64,000 nucleotides of DNA from Bacteroidia bacterium (GCA_018401705.1 JAGYKL010000006.1:62001-126000), one strand, 5' to 3'. Positions 1 through 10,171 are shown, counted from the stretch's first letter. Numbers and translations: made by a program. Notes: a model not told the origin generated them from the letters alone.

Positions 1-1800
1 TTTCTCTAACTGCTTCTGCTTTTCAAGAATCTTTTCGTCGCTTTTCCTAAACTCTTCATTCTTACTGTTATTCTTTTTGTTTTCTTGCTTAATGTCTTCA
101 ATCTGAGAACTCAGATTCTCTTGCTTTTTAAGTAAATCTTGTATTTTCTTCTTCTCTTGCCAACCAATTTCCTTTTTCTCAAGAAGTTTCTCATTCAATT
201 CTTTAAGTTCTTCTTGAAGTTTTTTTGCATCATCTAAGGTCTCCTCTAAATTGGCTTTGATAGCTTTGTTATCTTCTTCCCTTTGCTTAACAATTTCCTC
301 AAGAGTAGGCACTTTAAAAAACTGCTTTTGTGTTCTTGTACTTTTTGGCCCCTTTACTCCGTCATTATCCCATACTTCAAACCAATATTCTAATTCCTTT
401 CCAGGGGAAAGCTCAAGACTTGAAAAATCATAAGCCCAGAAAAACATTGTTCTAAGTTCATTCTTGTTAAAAGGAATATCCAATGAATTTTTATTCTTTA
501 TCTCATCGCCCTCTCGCTCTTGAAAAACAAATTTTAGAGCAGAAAAACCATAATCATCTTCAGTTTGCCCCTTAAAATACAATCTGGAAATAAGCATTGA
601 ATCTGCCTGCTCTTTTACACCAATTTGAGGGTAGGCATCTTGAATCACTTTTATACCATATTCTACCTGTTCGTTCTCTTTAATAAATTCATTAGAGGTA
701 GTAACCTTATAGGTGTTATCTGAAAAAAACTTTCTGTCAATTTTATATGTTCCTGCAGATTCTTCAGGAACATTAAACAGTGTATCAGAAAAACTCAAAT
801 TAAGCGACGTGGTATTAAGAGTATTGAACTCCCAGGTAGCATATGTTCCAGAAGGAATGTTTAAATCGCCTGTATTAGAAATGATTTCATCCTTCCTACC
901 AGTGTAGGCAGGATAATCAAGAATTATTCTGAAATTTGTTAAAACTGGATTAGGCAGAGCTTTTAGCGTATATGGGTTTGAATAAAAACCATCAGCATAA
1001 AGCTTAAAATCAATATCTCTCTGAACATTCTTAAAACTGTAACTAAAATGCTGCTTGTCTTTTTTTAGCAGTTTAAATCTTGCATCGCCAAAAGAAATGT
1101 AAGAATCGTTCGGTAATTCACTACCATTTACCTCAATTTCTAATTCAAAATCTTTCTGAGTAGGTGTGCTTAAATCCTGATTTAAAATGGTAAACTTAAA
1201 TGGGGCCTGAGGCTCAAATGCTACTTGGTAATTAACTATTCTATTTGAACTATCTTTTAATATTGCCGGAAAAAATATCCATAAACCAAGAAAGACCAGT
1301 AAAGGTATAATTGCCCATTTAAGGAAACGCAAATTCTCTCTTAAATCAATAGCTGCTGAAAACGGGACCGGACGAAGTTCAGTTATTCTTTGATTTATAC
1401 TTGCCTCAATTAGATCAGTTTGAATATCTTGATTACTACTGAAGGCTTTTTGGAGTTGGAGCGTGTTAATTAGCTTGTCCTTAACTTCTGTAAAGTGTCT
1501 TCCAATAATTTCTGCAGCTTGATCATAAGAGATTATTTTTCCTATTCGAACAAGGTGAAAAACTGGTATAAATATGAATCGAATTAAAATAACAAGTGCG
1601 ATAACGATATACCCATAAAAAAGGATTCCCCGACCTATACTTCCCATTTTGCCTATGTATTCAATACCGGCAGTGAACAGGAAAAAGGCCATTAAGGCCG
1701 CAAAGGAATATATCATCCCTTTAATAAGCTGGTTTGTATAATATTTTCTAATGAACTCATCTAATTTCAGAATGAGCTCGGAATATCCTGATTCTTTCAC
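1..1800 (-). CDS. DUF4175 family membrane protein (3' part cut off by window edge)
   Basis: I read about 600 codons on the minus strand without a stop, running off the left edge, so the C-terminus is missing. The start is a GTG at 1800 (or TTG at 1806); an in-frame TAG lies just upstream. The N-terminal region has two membrane segments (residues about 28-46 and 58-79), a third follows near residue 165, then a long beta-rich periplasmic part, then a Lys/Glu-rich coiled coil from about residue 500 to the edge. This order, and motifs such as GWQEKKKIQDLLKKQ, match the large Bacteroidota DUF4175 proteins. Their function is unknown to me; an envelope role is inferred from topology only. Confidence 0.8.
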   Translation of the reverse strand, partial: MKESGYSELILKLDEFIRKYYTNQLIKGMIYSFAALMAFFLFTAGIEYIGKMGSIGRGILFYGYIVIALVILIRFIFIPVFHLVRIGKIISYDQAAEIIGRHFTEVKDKLINTLQLQKAFSSNQDIQTDLIEASINQRITELRPVPFSAAIDLRENLRFLKWAIIPLLVFLGLWIFFPAILKDSSNRIVNYQVAFEPQAPFKFTILNQDLSTPTQKDFELEIEVNGSELPNDSYISFGDARFKLLKKDKQHFSYSFKNVQRDIDFKLYADGFYSNPYTLKALPNPVLTNFRIILDYPAYTGRKDEIISNTGDLNIPSGTYATWEFNTLNTTSLNLSFSDTLFNVPEESAGTYKIDRKFFSDNTYKVTTSNEFIKENEQVEYGIKVIQDAYPQIGVKEQADSMLISRLYFKGQTEDDYGFSALKFVFQEREGDEIKNKNSLDIPFNKNELRTMFFWAYDFSSLELSPGKELEYWFEVWDNDGVKGPKSTRTQKQFFKVPTLEEIVKQREEDNKAIKANLEETLDDAKKLQEELKELNEKLLEKKEIGWQEKKKIQDLLKKQENLSSQIEDIKQENKKNNSKNEEFRKSDEKILEKQKQLEK

Positions 1801-1871
1801 ACGCAAATACTTCTATAGTTAACGAAAATACAACGATTTTGATACAATAGGACTGTTAAAAAAGAAGAAAT

Positions 1872-2306
1872 CTAACAACTCACCTTATCTACTCTACGTT
1901 GATGTCTACCTCCTTCAAATTTTGCACTTAGAAAGGCCGCTACAATACTATAAGCTTCTGCAGTGCTGATAAATCTTGCAGGTAAACAAAGAATATTAGC
2001 ATCATTATGCTGTCTTGCTAATTCTGCTAATTCAGAATTCCAGCAAATTGCCGCTCTAATTTTAGCATGTTTATTAGCGCTCATAGCCACTCCATTGGCA
2101 CTCCCACAAATCAAAATACCCAACTCAGCCTCACCAGACTCTACTTTCTCTGCTACAGGATGAGCTATATCTGGGTAATCCATACTATCTAAAGAATGAG
2201 TACCCACATCTTCAAATTCAATATGTTCTGACTGGAAAAAACTTTTAATGAGTTCTTTTAACTCAAATCCAGCATGATCTGCTCCAATTGGGATAATTTT
2301 TTTCAT
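1872..2306 (-). CDS. rpiB: Ribose-5-phosphate isomerase B
   Basis: This 144-residue protein belongs to the RpiB/LacAB family, which interconverts ribose-5-phosphate and ribulose-5-phosphate in the non-oxidative pentose phosphate pathway (cytosolic). Seen in the sequence: the N-terminal phosphate-binding stretch IPIGADHAGFELK, the active-site loop CGSANGVAMSANK containing the family's catalytic Cys, and the later NDANILCLPARF segment. Length is normal for the family. It is transcribed in the same direction as the DUF4175 gene, 71 bp upstream of its start. The upstream side is a 508-bp gene-free gap shared with divergent nadA. Confidence 0.95.
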   Translation of the reverse strand: MKKIIPIGADHAGFELKELIKSFFQSEHIEFEDVGTHSLDSMDYPDIAHPVAEKVESGEAELGILICGSANGVAMSANKHAKIRAAICWNSELAELARQHNDANILCLPARFISTAEAYSIVAAFLSAKFEGGRHQRRVDKVSC

Positions 2307-2814
2307 AGTTTACGGCTGAATGATTTGACTTGTTCTCGTGTGCACGAATACAAAAGAGAAATGAACAATGCAAAAATGAACTAAAATGAATTGAACTGAA
2401 AATCAGATGCTAAATTAAATTAATGTTAACAAGTAAAGTGTTCATAGATGTTAATAGCCTATGCAAAATAAAGCATAATATACATGATGAATCAACGAAA
2501 ATTAGTCCATTAGAATAAATATGACTGAATGCAAGTGAAAAGTATCATGACTAATCTTCTTTATCATAACATTGAGTTAACAATCATCGTGATTATTGAT
2601 GATATCAAACTATGAGCATTGGCAGATATGAACATCTTGTTAGTAATCTTAGTTTTATCTGTTTATTAAGCAATTGAATTAAAAGATTGATGTTAATTTT
2701 GTGTTCACAAAATGGAATTAGTATAAAATCAAAGTATTCCAGCAATAAAATTCCCTGACAATGCTAACAGACTATACTATTACATCTTTAAATATTTAAA
2801 AAGAATATAATAAT
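2307..2814. other. 508-bp intergenic region between divergent rpiB and nadA
   Basis: This is the longest stretch without a gene in the window. It is very AT-rich. I see no tRNA-like cloverleaf, no convincing ORF (the best is about 31 codons at 2423-2518), and no exact TAnnTTTG promoter near either start. Its clearest structure is a near-perfect 18-bp palindrome at 2696-2713, described separately. Confidence 0.6.
2696..2713. promoter_or_regulatory. 18-bp inverted repeat upstream of nadA, candidate operator
   Basis: Two perfect 8-bp arms, ATTTTGTG and CACAAAAT, flank a 2-nt centre. The right end lies 101 bp before the nadA start codon. The size and two-fold symmetry resemble a dimeric repressor or activator site. 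I cannot assign it to a known regulator family. Confidence 0.4.
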
Positions 2815-3807
2815 ATGTATAATGATAAAACGCTTTTAGACGGAGGCGTCGTAGAAAGCTCTATTGATCCAGCTTTAGATTTGTTTGATGAAATTGAAAA
2901 ACTGAAGAAGGAAAAGAATGCTATAATTTTGGCTCACTACTATCAGGATTCAGATATCCAAGATATCGCTGATTACATTGGAGACAGTCTCGGATTATCT
3001 CAGCAGGCAGCTTCAACAAATGCAGATGTGATTGTTTTTGCTGGAGTTCATTTCATGGCAGAAACTGCAAAAATTCTATGTCCTGACAAAAAAGTTTTAT
3101 TGCCAGATCTAAGGGCAGGTTGTTCTTTGGCTGATAGCTGTCCACCTGATAAATTTAAAGCTTTCACTAATAAACATCCAGACCATACCGTAATTTCTTA
3201 TATCAATTGCACTGCGGAAATTAAAGCGCTTACTGATATTGTTTGCACATCTTCTAATGCAGTTCAGATTGTAAACAGTTTGCCTGTAGATGAAAAAATA
3301 ATTTTTGCACCAGATAAAAATTTAGGTCGCTGGGTTATGGAAAAAACAGGAAGAGATATGTTACTCTGGGATGGGGCCTGTATGGTTCATGAAATTTTTT
3401 CTAGGGAAAAAATAACAAGACTAAAAGTTAGATATCCTGAAGCTATCATAATAGCTCATCCCGAATGTGAACAACCAGTTCTGGAATTAGCAGAATTTAT
3501 TGGTTCTACAACAGCATTACTTAATTACACGAAAAAAAGTGATGCTATGCAGTTCATCGTTGCCACAGAGACCGGAATCTTGCATCAAATGGCCTTAGCT
3601 TCACCTAGTAAGACTTTTATTCCTGCACCGCCAAATAATAACTGTGCTTGCAATGATTGCCCACATATGAAATTAAACACTTTAGAAAAGTTATACTCTT
3701 GTCTGAAAAATGAATCTCCTGAAATTCAGATGAATGAGGGTGTTCGTTTAAAAGCTGAAAAATCTATTCGCAGAATGCTTGATATTTCTGCCCAACTTGG
3801 CCTCTGA
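2815..3807 (+). CDS. nadA: Quinolinate synthase A
   Basis: NadA condenses iminoaspartate with dihydroxyacetone phosphate to quinolinate in de novo NAD synthesis, using an oxygen-sensitive [4Fe-4S] cluster. The 330-residue protein shows the N-terminal [18 protein letters not shown] motif and three cysteines at the usual spacing: Cys103 (RAGCSLAD), Cys189 (WDGACMVHE) and Cys282 (NDCPHMK). No nadB or nadC is in the window, but nadE lies at 36656-38314. It is the first gene of a tight plus-strand run; the M16 protease begins 5 bp after its stop. Confidence 0.96.
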   Translation: MYNDKTLLDGGVVESSIDPALDLFDEIEKLKKEKNAIILAHYYQDSDIQDIADYIGDSLGLSQQAASTNADVIVFAGVHFMAETAKILCPDKKVLLPDLRAGCSLADSCPPDKFKAFTNKHPDHTVISYINCTAEIKALTDIVCTSSNAVQIVNSLPVDEKIIFAPDKNLGRWVMEKTGRDMLLWDGACMVHEIFSREKITRLKVRYPEAIIIAHPECEQPVLELAEFIGSTTALLNYTKKSDAMQFIVATETGILHQMALASPSKTFIPAPPNNNCACNDCPHMKLNTLEKLYSCLKNESPEIQMNEGVRLKAEKSIRRMLDISAQLGL

Positions 3808-3812
3808 AAATT

Positions 3813-6749
3813 ATGAATCAAATCATGTATAAATATAAAATAATAAGCATTTTCATTTTGCTTTTGAATCAAGGTTTTGCTCAAAACTTTGAATTGGTAA
3901 CTGACTCTTCTAATGGAAGAACCTATCAGGAAGTTAAGGGTGACCCAATGAAAACAAGAATTTACACTCTTGACAACGGGCTAACAGTTATGTTTTCATT
4001 AAATAGAGATCAGCCAAGGGTTTATACTTGCATAGGCACCCGTGCTGGAAGTAAAAATGATCCAAAAACTGCAACAGGATTAGCTCATTATCTTGAACAT
4101 ATGCTTTTTAAGGGGACTGATCAATATGGAACTAAAGATTTTAGGAAAGAAAAGTTATATCTCGATGAAATTGATTCACTTTATGTGAAATACGGGAAAA
4201 CAAAAGATGAGGGCAAGCGTAAAAAAATATACCATTACATTGATTCTATATCTGGATTAGCTGCTCAATTTGCTATTGCTAATGAATATGATAAAATGGT
4301 TCAGCATATTGGGGCTAAAGGAACAAACGCCTATACTTCATTTGATGAAACAGTTTATATAAACGATATTCCTTCAAATAGAATAGCTGATTGGGTTCAA
4401 ATAGAATCTGAAAGATTTAGAAATCCAGTTTTGAGATTATTCCACACTGAGCTTGAAGCTGTTTACGAAGAAAAAAATATTTCTCTTGATTCTGATGATA
4501 ATAAAGTTTTTGAAGAATTGTTTGCAGGGCTATTTAGAAAACATACCTATGGAACTCAAACAACAATTGGTACAATTGAACATCTTAAGAATCCCTCATT
4601 AATTAAGATTAGAGAATTTTATAATAACTGGTATGTTCCCAACAATATGGTTGTTTCTATTGCTGGAGAATTTAATTATGAGAAAACTATTGATTTAATA
4701 GACGAGAATTTTGGTAAGTGGATTTCAAAAGATGTTCCTGAATTTACTTTCTTACCAGAACAACCTAAATCAGAACCTACGGTTAAAGAAGTATTTGGTC
4801 CTGAAAGTGAATATGTAACCTTAGGATTTAAATTACCTGCCCCGTCGAAAAAAGAAACGGCTACTATGCGCGTTTTTGAAATGTTGCTTCAAAACTCAAA
4901 ATCAGGTCTTTTTGATTTGAATTTAATTAAGAAGCAACTCGTTTTAGATGCATCTGCTGGTATCTATATGCTGCATGATTATAGCATATTGTTTATGGAT
5001 GGTCGTCCTAAAACAGGGCAAACACTAGAAGAAGTTAAAACTTTAATTCTAGCTCAAATAGATTCATTAAAAGCGGGAAAATTCAATGAAACTGAGCTCA
5101 GAGCAATTATTACAAATGCAGAGGTTGATGAATTAAAGCAAATGGAGAGTAATTCTGGAAGAGCATTTAAAATGGTAAATGCTTTTATTCAAGAAACTCC
5201 TTGGAATGAGGTGGTTGAGCAGACTGAATTAATGAAAAAAGTAACTAAGCAAGATATAATTGACTTTGCTAATAAATGGATAAACAATGATTTTACAATC
5301 GTTTACAAAAGAGTAGGAGAGGATAAGGATGTTGTAAAAATTGATAAGCCAATAATCACACCTGTTGAAGTAAATCGAAATTCTGTCTCAAGATTTGCTA
5401 AAGATATTTTAGATAATGAAATTGATCCTGTTAATCCCGTTTTTGCTAATTATCAGCAAGATATAGATAGACGACCGATAAATGAAAAGGTAGATTTACT
5501 TTCAGTTAAAAACAAAAAGAACTCATTATTTCAACTTTACTATGTATTTGAATTTGGGCGATTAGCAAATCAGAAATTGCCTTTTGCAGTTAATCTTCTC
5601 GAATATTTAGGAACTGATAGATTTAGTTCAGAAGAAATTTCAAAGCAATTTTATGCTATTGGTTGTGATTTTAACGTTTTCGCAGGAAATGATCAAACTT
5701 ATGTCTCTCTTTCTGGTCCTCAGGAGAAGTTTGAAAGAGCCATTTCAACTTTAGAGTATCTTTTGAAAAATGTGAAACCTGACCAATCGGTGCTCAATTC
5801 TCTAATTGAGGATGAAGTACAAGATAGAATTGATGCAAAAACTAATAAGTATGCAATACGAAATGCTTTATCGGCTTACGTAAGATATGGAAAGAGTAAT
5901 CCAACAAACTGGGTCATTTCTAATTCTAAATTGAAGAAAATGAAGGCTCAACAATTAACATCATTAATTCATGATTTAACTTCATATGAGCATAAAGTGA
6001 TGTATTTCGGGCCTGAAAATCCTGAAATTGTATTAAAAACTGTGAAGAAATATCACATACTGCCTGATAACATGAAATCGCTTCCAAAAAGCAAAGAATT
6101 CGCTTATAGAAAAAGTACAGAAAGAAATGTATTTTTTACTAACCATGAAATGGTTCAAGCAGAGATAGGCTGGGTTAGAAATACAGGAATCTACAATCCT
6201 GAGTTTTCTCCTAAAATAGCAATGTTTAATGAATACTTTGGGGGTGGAATGTCATCTATAGTTTTTCAAACTATTAGAGAATCTAAAGCTTTAGCTTATT
6301 CCAGTTATGCGTTTTTTTCTAACCCTTCTGAAAAGGATAAACCATATTACACTGGAGCTTACATTGGTACACAAGCAGATAAACTTGATTCGGCAATTAT
6401 TGCAATGGATGAGTTATTAAATGTTATGCCTGAATCAGAGGTTTTATTTAGTGCTGCCAAATCAGCTTTGATCTCTAAAATTGAGTCTGAGAGAATTATA
6501 AATACTTCTTTATTGTTTAGTTATTTATCTTCTTCAAGACTTGGTTTAGACTATGATATTCGCAGCGATATTTATGAAAAAATAAAATCATATGATATCA
6601 AGAATGTTGCTGATTTTCACAAAGAAAATATAGAAAATAAGTCATTTGATATGTATGTTCTTGCTTCAAAAGAAAGGGTGAAGGAAAACCAATTGAAGAA
6701 GTACGGTAAATTCACAGAATTAACGCTAAAGGAAATATTTGGTTACTGA
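3813..6749 (+). CDS. M16 family (insulinase/pitrilysin-like) metallopeptidase, secreted
   Basis: This 978-residue protein has a signal peptide (hydrophobic residues about 9-21, ending GFAQ) and the inverted zinc motif HxxEH at residues 92-96 (HYLEH). The distal glutamate is probably in ELEAVYEEKNIS. The remainder is a tandem of M16 domains, with the C-terminal half lacking HxxEH, as is normal for the family. It probably degrades peptides in the periplasm or at the outer membrane. Met5 is an alternative start that fits the signal peptide better. It follows nadA by 5 bp, and its TGA overlaps the next ATG. Confidence 0.92.
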   Translation: MNQIMYKYKIISIFILLLNQGFAQNFELVTDSSNGRTYQEVKGDPMKTRIYTLDNGLTVMFSLNRDQPRVYTCIGTRAGSKNDPKTATGLAHYLEHMLFKGTDQYGTKDFRKEKLYLDEIDSLYVKYGKTKDEGKRKKIYHYIDSISGLAAQFAIANEYDKMVQHIGAKGTNAYTSFDETVYINDIPSNRIADWVQIESERFRNPVLRLFHTELEAVYEEKNISLDSDDNKVFEELFAGLFRKHTYGTQTTIGTIEHLKNPSLIKIREFYNNWYVPNNMVVSIAGEFNYEKTIDLIDENFGKWISKDVPEFTFLPEQPKSEPTVKEVFGPESEYVTLGFKLPAPSKKETATMRVFEMLLQNSKSGLFDLNLIKKQLVLDASAGIYMLHDYSILFMDGRPKTGQTLEEVKTLILAQIDSLKAGKFNETELRAIITNAEVDELKQMESNSGRAFKMVNAFIQETPWNEVVEQTELMKKVTKQDIIDFANKWINNDFTIVYKRVGEDKDVVKIDKPIITPVEVNRNSVSRFAKDILDNEIDPVNPVFANYQQDIDRRPINEKVDLLSVKNKKNSLFQLYYVFEFGRLANQKLPFAVNLLEYLGTDRFSSEEISKQFYAIGCDFNVFAGNDQTYVSLSGPQEKFERAISTLEYLLKNVKPDQSVLNSLIEDEVQDRIDAKTNKYAIRNALSAYVRYGKSNPTNWVISNSKLKKMKAQQLTSLIHDLTSYEHKVMYFGPENPEIVLKTVKKYHILPDNMKSLPKSKEFAYRKSTERNVFFTNHEMVQAEIGWVRNTGIYNPEFSPKIAMFNEYFGGGMSSIVFQTIRESKALAYSSYAFFSNPSEKDKPYYTGAYIGTQADKLDSAIIAMDELLNVMPESEVLFSAAKSALISKIESERIINTSLLFSYLSSSRLGLDYDIRSDIYEKIKSYDIKNVADFHKENIENKSFDMYVLASKERVKENQLKKYGKFTELTLKEIFGY

Positions 6750-8317
6750 TGACAGTTAAGCACTTTTTAATTTCGGTGCTTTTTCTGAACCCATTAATAA
6801 ACAAGGCTCAGATAGTAAATAGTTTAGATTCACTTGAAAAGGCTATTTATTTCTTTCCTAGTCAAACTGTTTCTGGAGAAGGATTTCTTTTAAATAACAT
6901 TCCTCATGGATTCTGGAAGAACTACTATGAAAGTGGTAAAATAAAATCTAAAGGGAATTTAATTTTAGGTAAAACCGATAGTACTTGGCTTTTTTTTAAT
7001 GAAAGTGGATTTCTGTCAATGCGTGTCGATTATAACTTAGGATTGAAAAACGGTTCACGTGAAATTTATTCTGATAGTGGAATAATTAATTCTAGGGAAT
7101 TCTTTATCAATGACATTAAAAATGGTTGGACTGAATTATTCACTGAGAAGGGCAATTTGCTCGCTCGTATTTTCTTTGTTCAAGACAAGGAAGAAAATTT
7201 GGCAGCAGAGTTTTCAGACGACGGTCGAATTGTAAATATTTCGGAATATCGAAATGGCTTATTAGTTAGAAAAACTAGAGTAAATAGGTACGATAAGCAA
7301 AAGCAAAAGTCAGGACTCTGGGTAGAAACAGACTCACTTTACAGGGTTCGAAAAAGTGTTCAGTATATGGACGATATGAAAAATGGCTTTTTGAAAGAAT
7401 ATGATGCCAATGGAAATTTAGTCAAACTTGAAAAGTACATAAATGATATTCTGCAGGCTGATGAAAAAGAACTAAATAAAGTAAAGCTTCAAAAATCATT
7501 TTTCATAAACGGAAAAATAAAATCTCAAGGATCTTTTATAGAAGGTAAACCTGTTGGTATTCATACTTTTTATGATTCTTTGGGAAATGCTGAAAGTGCA
7601 AAACTTTACCTGAATGGTTTTCTGGTTTCTGAAGGATTAGTTGATAATCAAGGTAGGAAACAAGGAGAGTGGAAAGAGTACTTCTTAAATGGTAATATTA
7701 AATCTTTAGGATCATATCTAGATGATTTAAAATCGGGATTTTGGAAATTCTATTTTAGTGGAGGTCAAACAGAGCAAACCGGAGCTTATTTGAATGGGCT
7801 TCCCACCGGCAGGTGGAATTGGTATTACGAAGATGGTAAACTGTTGCGAGATGAGTCTTTTAAACAAGGAAAAGAGGAAGGTTTTTCCTATGAACTTTTT
7901 CCTAACGGTGATACACTATCTGCAGGTGAATACTATCGCGGACAAAGAGAAGGAAAATGGTTTTTCAAGCAAGGAGACCAAAAAATTTCTGGTGAATTTA
8001 TTGCTGGAGAAATGAACGGTATGTGGATTCATTATTTTGAAGATGGTCAGAAAAGTTTTGAAGGAGAATTCAGGGAAAGTCTGGCTGAAGGTGCCCATAA
8101 ATCCTGGTACCAGGATGGTAAACTCAAATGGAAGGGAAATTTTAAGGCTGGAATTAGAGATGGAGTGTGGAATAAATATAGTTCTGATGGCATTCTTGAA
8201 TTTAGCATCACCTACGAAAATGGAATAGAGAAAAAGTATTTTGGAACAAAAGTTTTACCTGAATTTTTTCCTGCAGATTTTGAAAGCCTAATAGAAAAGA
8301 ACCCTTATATATTTTAA
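6749..8317 (+). CDS. MORN-like / YwqK-type repeat protein, secreted
   Basis: After a short signal peptide (MTVKHFLISVLFLNPLINKAQ, first 20 residues or so), this 522-residue protein is built almost wholly of repeats of about 20-24 residues of the type G.WK.Y...G.....G.Y..G, for example GFWKNYYESGKIKSKGN and GEWKEYFLNGNIKSLGS. These belong to the MORN_2/YwqK repeat class, which is widespread in Bacteroidota, often in exported proteins of unknown role. The start overlaps the M16 stop (ATGA), and the stop overlaps the next start (TAATG), so translation is probably coupled. Database labels as an 'antitoxin' for this class have no support here. Confidence 0.85.
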   Translation: MTVKHFLISVLFLNPLINKAQIVNSLDSLEKAIYFFPSQTVSGEGFLLNNIPHGFWKNYYESGKIKSKGNLILGKTDSTWLFFNESGFLSMRVDYNLGLKNGSREIYSDSGIINSREFFINDIKNGWTELFTEKGNLLARIFFVQDKEENLAAEFSDDGRIVNISEYRNGLLVRKTRVNRYDKQKQKSGLWVETDSLYRVRKSVQYMDDMKNGFLKEYDANGNLVKLEKYINDILQADEKELNKVKLQKSFFINGKIKSQGSFIEGKPVGIHTFYDSLGNAESAKLYLNGFLVSEGLVDNQGRKQGEWKEYFLNGNIKSLGSYLDDLKSGFWKFYFSGGQTEQTGAYLNGLPTGRWNWYYEDGKLLRDESFKQGKEEGFSYELFPNGDTLSAGEYYRGQREGKWFFKQGDQKISGEFIAGEMNGMWIHYFEDGQKSFEGEFRESLAEGAHKSWYQDGKLKWKGNFKAGIRDGVWNKYSSDGILEFSITYENGIEKKYFGTKVLPEFFPADFESLIEKNPYIF

Positions 8318-8820
8318 TGAACAGATGTATCTTCCTTTTATTTTTATTGGGATTAACTTTATCTTCTTGCAGGACTGCAAAAATAAAAACTCAGAAAAAC
8401 CTCACTGAGAACATTTCAAAAGATGTAGAAATCCCTCTAACAGGGGATGAAGAAAAGGAGTTTTTAGAGTTTGTTTCTTCTTGGATAGGGACCCCATATT
8501 TATATGGCGGAAAAAGCAAGAGTGGAACAGACTGTTCAGGCCTAGTTTTTACAACTTACAAAGAAGTTTTTGGAATAGATAGTCCAAGAAGCGCTTCAGA
8601 CTTGTATAAAGTAGCAAAACCGCTAAAGATTAATGAACTAAGAGCAGGAGATTTGGTCTTTTTTGATATCAAAAATGGTTCAGTTTCTCATGTTGGAATG
8701 TATCTTAACGAGAAGTATTTTATTCATTCAAGCACAAAAAAAGGCGTAATCATTTCATCCTTAAATGAAAGCTATTATAAAGAGCATTTCAAATCATTTG
8801 GTTCTTTAAGGAAAAATTAA
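8317..8820 (+). CDS. NlpC/P60 (C40) family cell-wall peptidase, lipoprotein
   Basis: This 167-residue protein has a lipoprotein signal (LFLLGLTLSSC, lipidated Cys about residue 18) and an NlpC/P60 domain. The catalytic Cys lies in GTDCSGLVF, the His in VSHVGMYL, and the distal polar residue probably in YFIHSS. C40 enzymes cut peptidoglycan stem peptides (D-Glu to diamino acid bonds). It ends the four-gene nadA run. Its TAA lies in the tetranucleotide TTAA, which also holds the stop of the convergent gene on the other strand. Confidence 0.93.
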   Translation: MNRCIFLLFLLGLTLSSCRTAKIKTQKNLTENISKDVEIPLTGDEEKEFLEFVSSWIGTPYLYGGKSKSGTDCSGLVFTTYKEVFGIDSPRSASDLYKVAKPLKINELRAGDLVFFDIKNGSVSHVGMYLNEKYFIHSSTKKGVIISSLNESYYKEHFKSFGSLRKN

Positions 8821-9392
8821 AGCTCTTCTAAAGTGTCTGGAGATTGATGGTCGTGAAAATCGCTAATGTTTTCCTGCATTTTTTTCTTTTGAAAAAGATA
8901 GTACCCATTTAAAGTCATCACGAAAGCATTACCAATCACTACTAACCAATAACCAATTGCGAAATTGATACTCAGTTTAATAAAACTAAACATTTCAGGT
9001 TGAGCGCCTATTTGTTTTTCCCACTGATAAAGCATCATTCCCCTGAAAATTAGAAGGATAGCTATAACAATTGCAGAGATAATCACTGCTGTTTGCTCAC
9101 GATATTTCTTCATTACCAGAGAAAGAACAACTCCTACTAATAGCATTAAAGCTGCGGAAATAGTAAAAATATCTGGGTGTTTTTTTCTCTCACTGTTAAG
9201 AATGTTGAATTCCTTGTTGTCTTTGAGGTAATCCATCATTGAAGCATCTTTTAAATCCATTTCGCCAGCTGTCATTAATGAATAGCCTGACATGGAGCCC
9301 AACTCGGTATCATTGCATTTTATTTCAAGAAAAGGAAGTAGGAAGCATACTATTAAGCAAGCAAATAAACCAGAGTTAATATAATATCGCAT
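8817..9392 (-). CDS. Hypothetical membrane protein (four predicted helices)
   Basis: I do not recognise a family. The 191-residue protein has hydrophobic segments near residues 6-22, 76-94, 101-119 and 140-163. An acidic loop with many Met and Asp residues lies between the first and second, and a hydrophilic His/Asp/Glu-rich tail follows the last. It is a single gene, convergent with the NlpC/P60 gene (4-bp overlap) and divergent from the SprT-like gene. Confidence 0.75.
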   Translation of the reverse strand: MRYYINSGLFACLIVCFLLPFLEIKCNDTELGSMSGYSLMTAGEMDLKDASMMDYLKDNKEFNILNSERKKHPDIFTISAALMLLVGVVLSLVMKKYREQTAVIISAIVIAILLIFRGMMLYQWEKQIGAQPEMFSFIKLSINFAIGYWLVVIGNAFVMTLNGYYLFQKKKMQENISDFHDHQSPDTLEEL

Positions 9393-9516
9393 TCAAAAAA
9401 GGATTTCTCAATGTTACAAATTTTAAGTAATATTTTTCATAAACGTTTATTTGTTTAAAAACATTCATAGTAATATCATTTCTAATAATCAATATTGGTC
9501 ATATTTAAGGCAGAAT

Positions 9517-10137
9517 ATGAGAGATAAATACAAAAGAGTGTTAGAGAAATATATAGCACCTCAAGCTGTGGATACAATTGTTAATTGGATCATAGATTAC
9601 GGAGTGCATCTTAAAATCACAGAAGAAAGAACAACAAAACTTGGAGATTTTAGACCAAATCAGCATTTAGAAAAAGGACATCGTATAACTATAAATTATA
9701 ACCTCAATCAACATGCTTTTTTAATAACTCTTGTTCATGAAATGGCTCATCTTAAAACTTGGAATCTTTTTAAAGACAAGGTTAAACCGCATGGTGCAGA
9801 GTGGAAATCTGTTTATAGAGAAATGCTACTTCCTTTTCTTTCTTTGAATATTTTTCCTGATGATATAGCTCCAGCTTTAATAGAATATCTTGAGAATCCG
9901 GCTGCATCTAGTTGTTCTGATATGAATTTGATGAGAATTCTAATGAAGTATGACCAAGAGCCAAAAATATTGCTTGAAGAAATACCCTCAAGTTCGGTAT
10001 TTAAATTGTCTTCAGGCAGGGTTTTTAGAAAAGGAAGTCAACGAAGAAAATACTTTCAATGCCTAGAAATTTCATCTGGCAAAATGTATCTTATTAATCC
10101 GCTTGCTGAAGTTGAACCTGTTCAGCACCTAGCCTAA
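9517..10137 (+). CDS. SprT-like zinc metalloprotein
   Basis: The reading frame is open from a TTG at 9451, but homologues of this family begin close to the ATG at 9517 (MRDKYKRVLEKYI), which I choose; this gives 206 residues. The zinc-binding motif HEMAH (in LITLVHEMAHLKTW) and a downstream His (VKPHGAEWK) match the SprT/Spartan-like fold. Bacterial SprT-like proteins are presumed peptidases with poorly known substrates. This is not the gliding protein also called SprT (PorT). The aminotransferase gene follows in the same direction after a 34-bp gap. Confidence 0.85.
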   Translation: MRDKYKRVLEKYIAPQAVDTIVNWIIDYGVHLKITEERTTKLGDFRPNQHLEKGHRITINYNLNQHAFLITLVHEMAHLKTWNLFKDKVKPHGAEWKSVYREMLLPFLSLNIFPDDIAPALIEYLENPAASSCSDMNLMRILMKYDQEPKILLEEIPSSSVFKLSSGRVFRKGSQRRKYFQCLEISSGKMYLINPLAEVEPVQHLA

Positions 10138-10171
10138 AAGAATTTGTAACTTGCACCCTAATTCTAACGAA

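Noticed and set aside
1963-2163. Plus-strand ORF antisense to rpiB
   Set aside because: It lies wholly inside rpiB on the other strand, with no independent coding signal.
2423-2518. 31-codon ORF in the nadA-rpiB gap
   Set aside because: Starts with ATG but has no ribosome-binding or promoter signal, no recognisable sequence, and is of a length expected by chance in AT-rich DNA.
6749-8317. Toxin-antitoxin role of the YwqK-like repeat protein
   Set aside because: The 'antitoxin' label comes from a distant homologue class; here the protein has a signal peptide and 522 residues of repeats, and no toxin gene is nearby.
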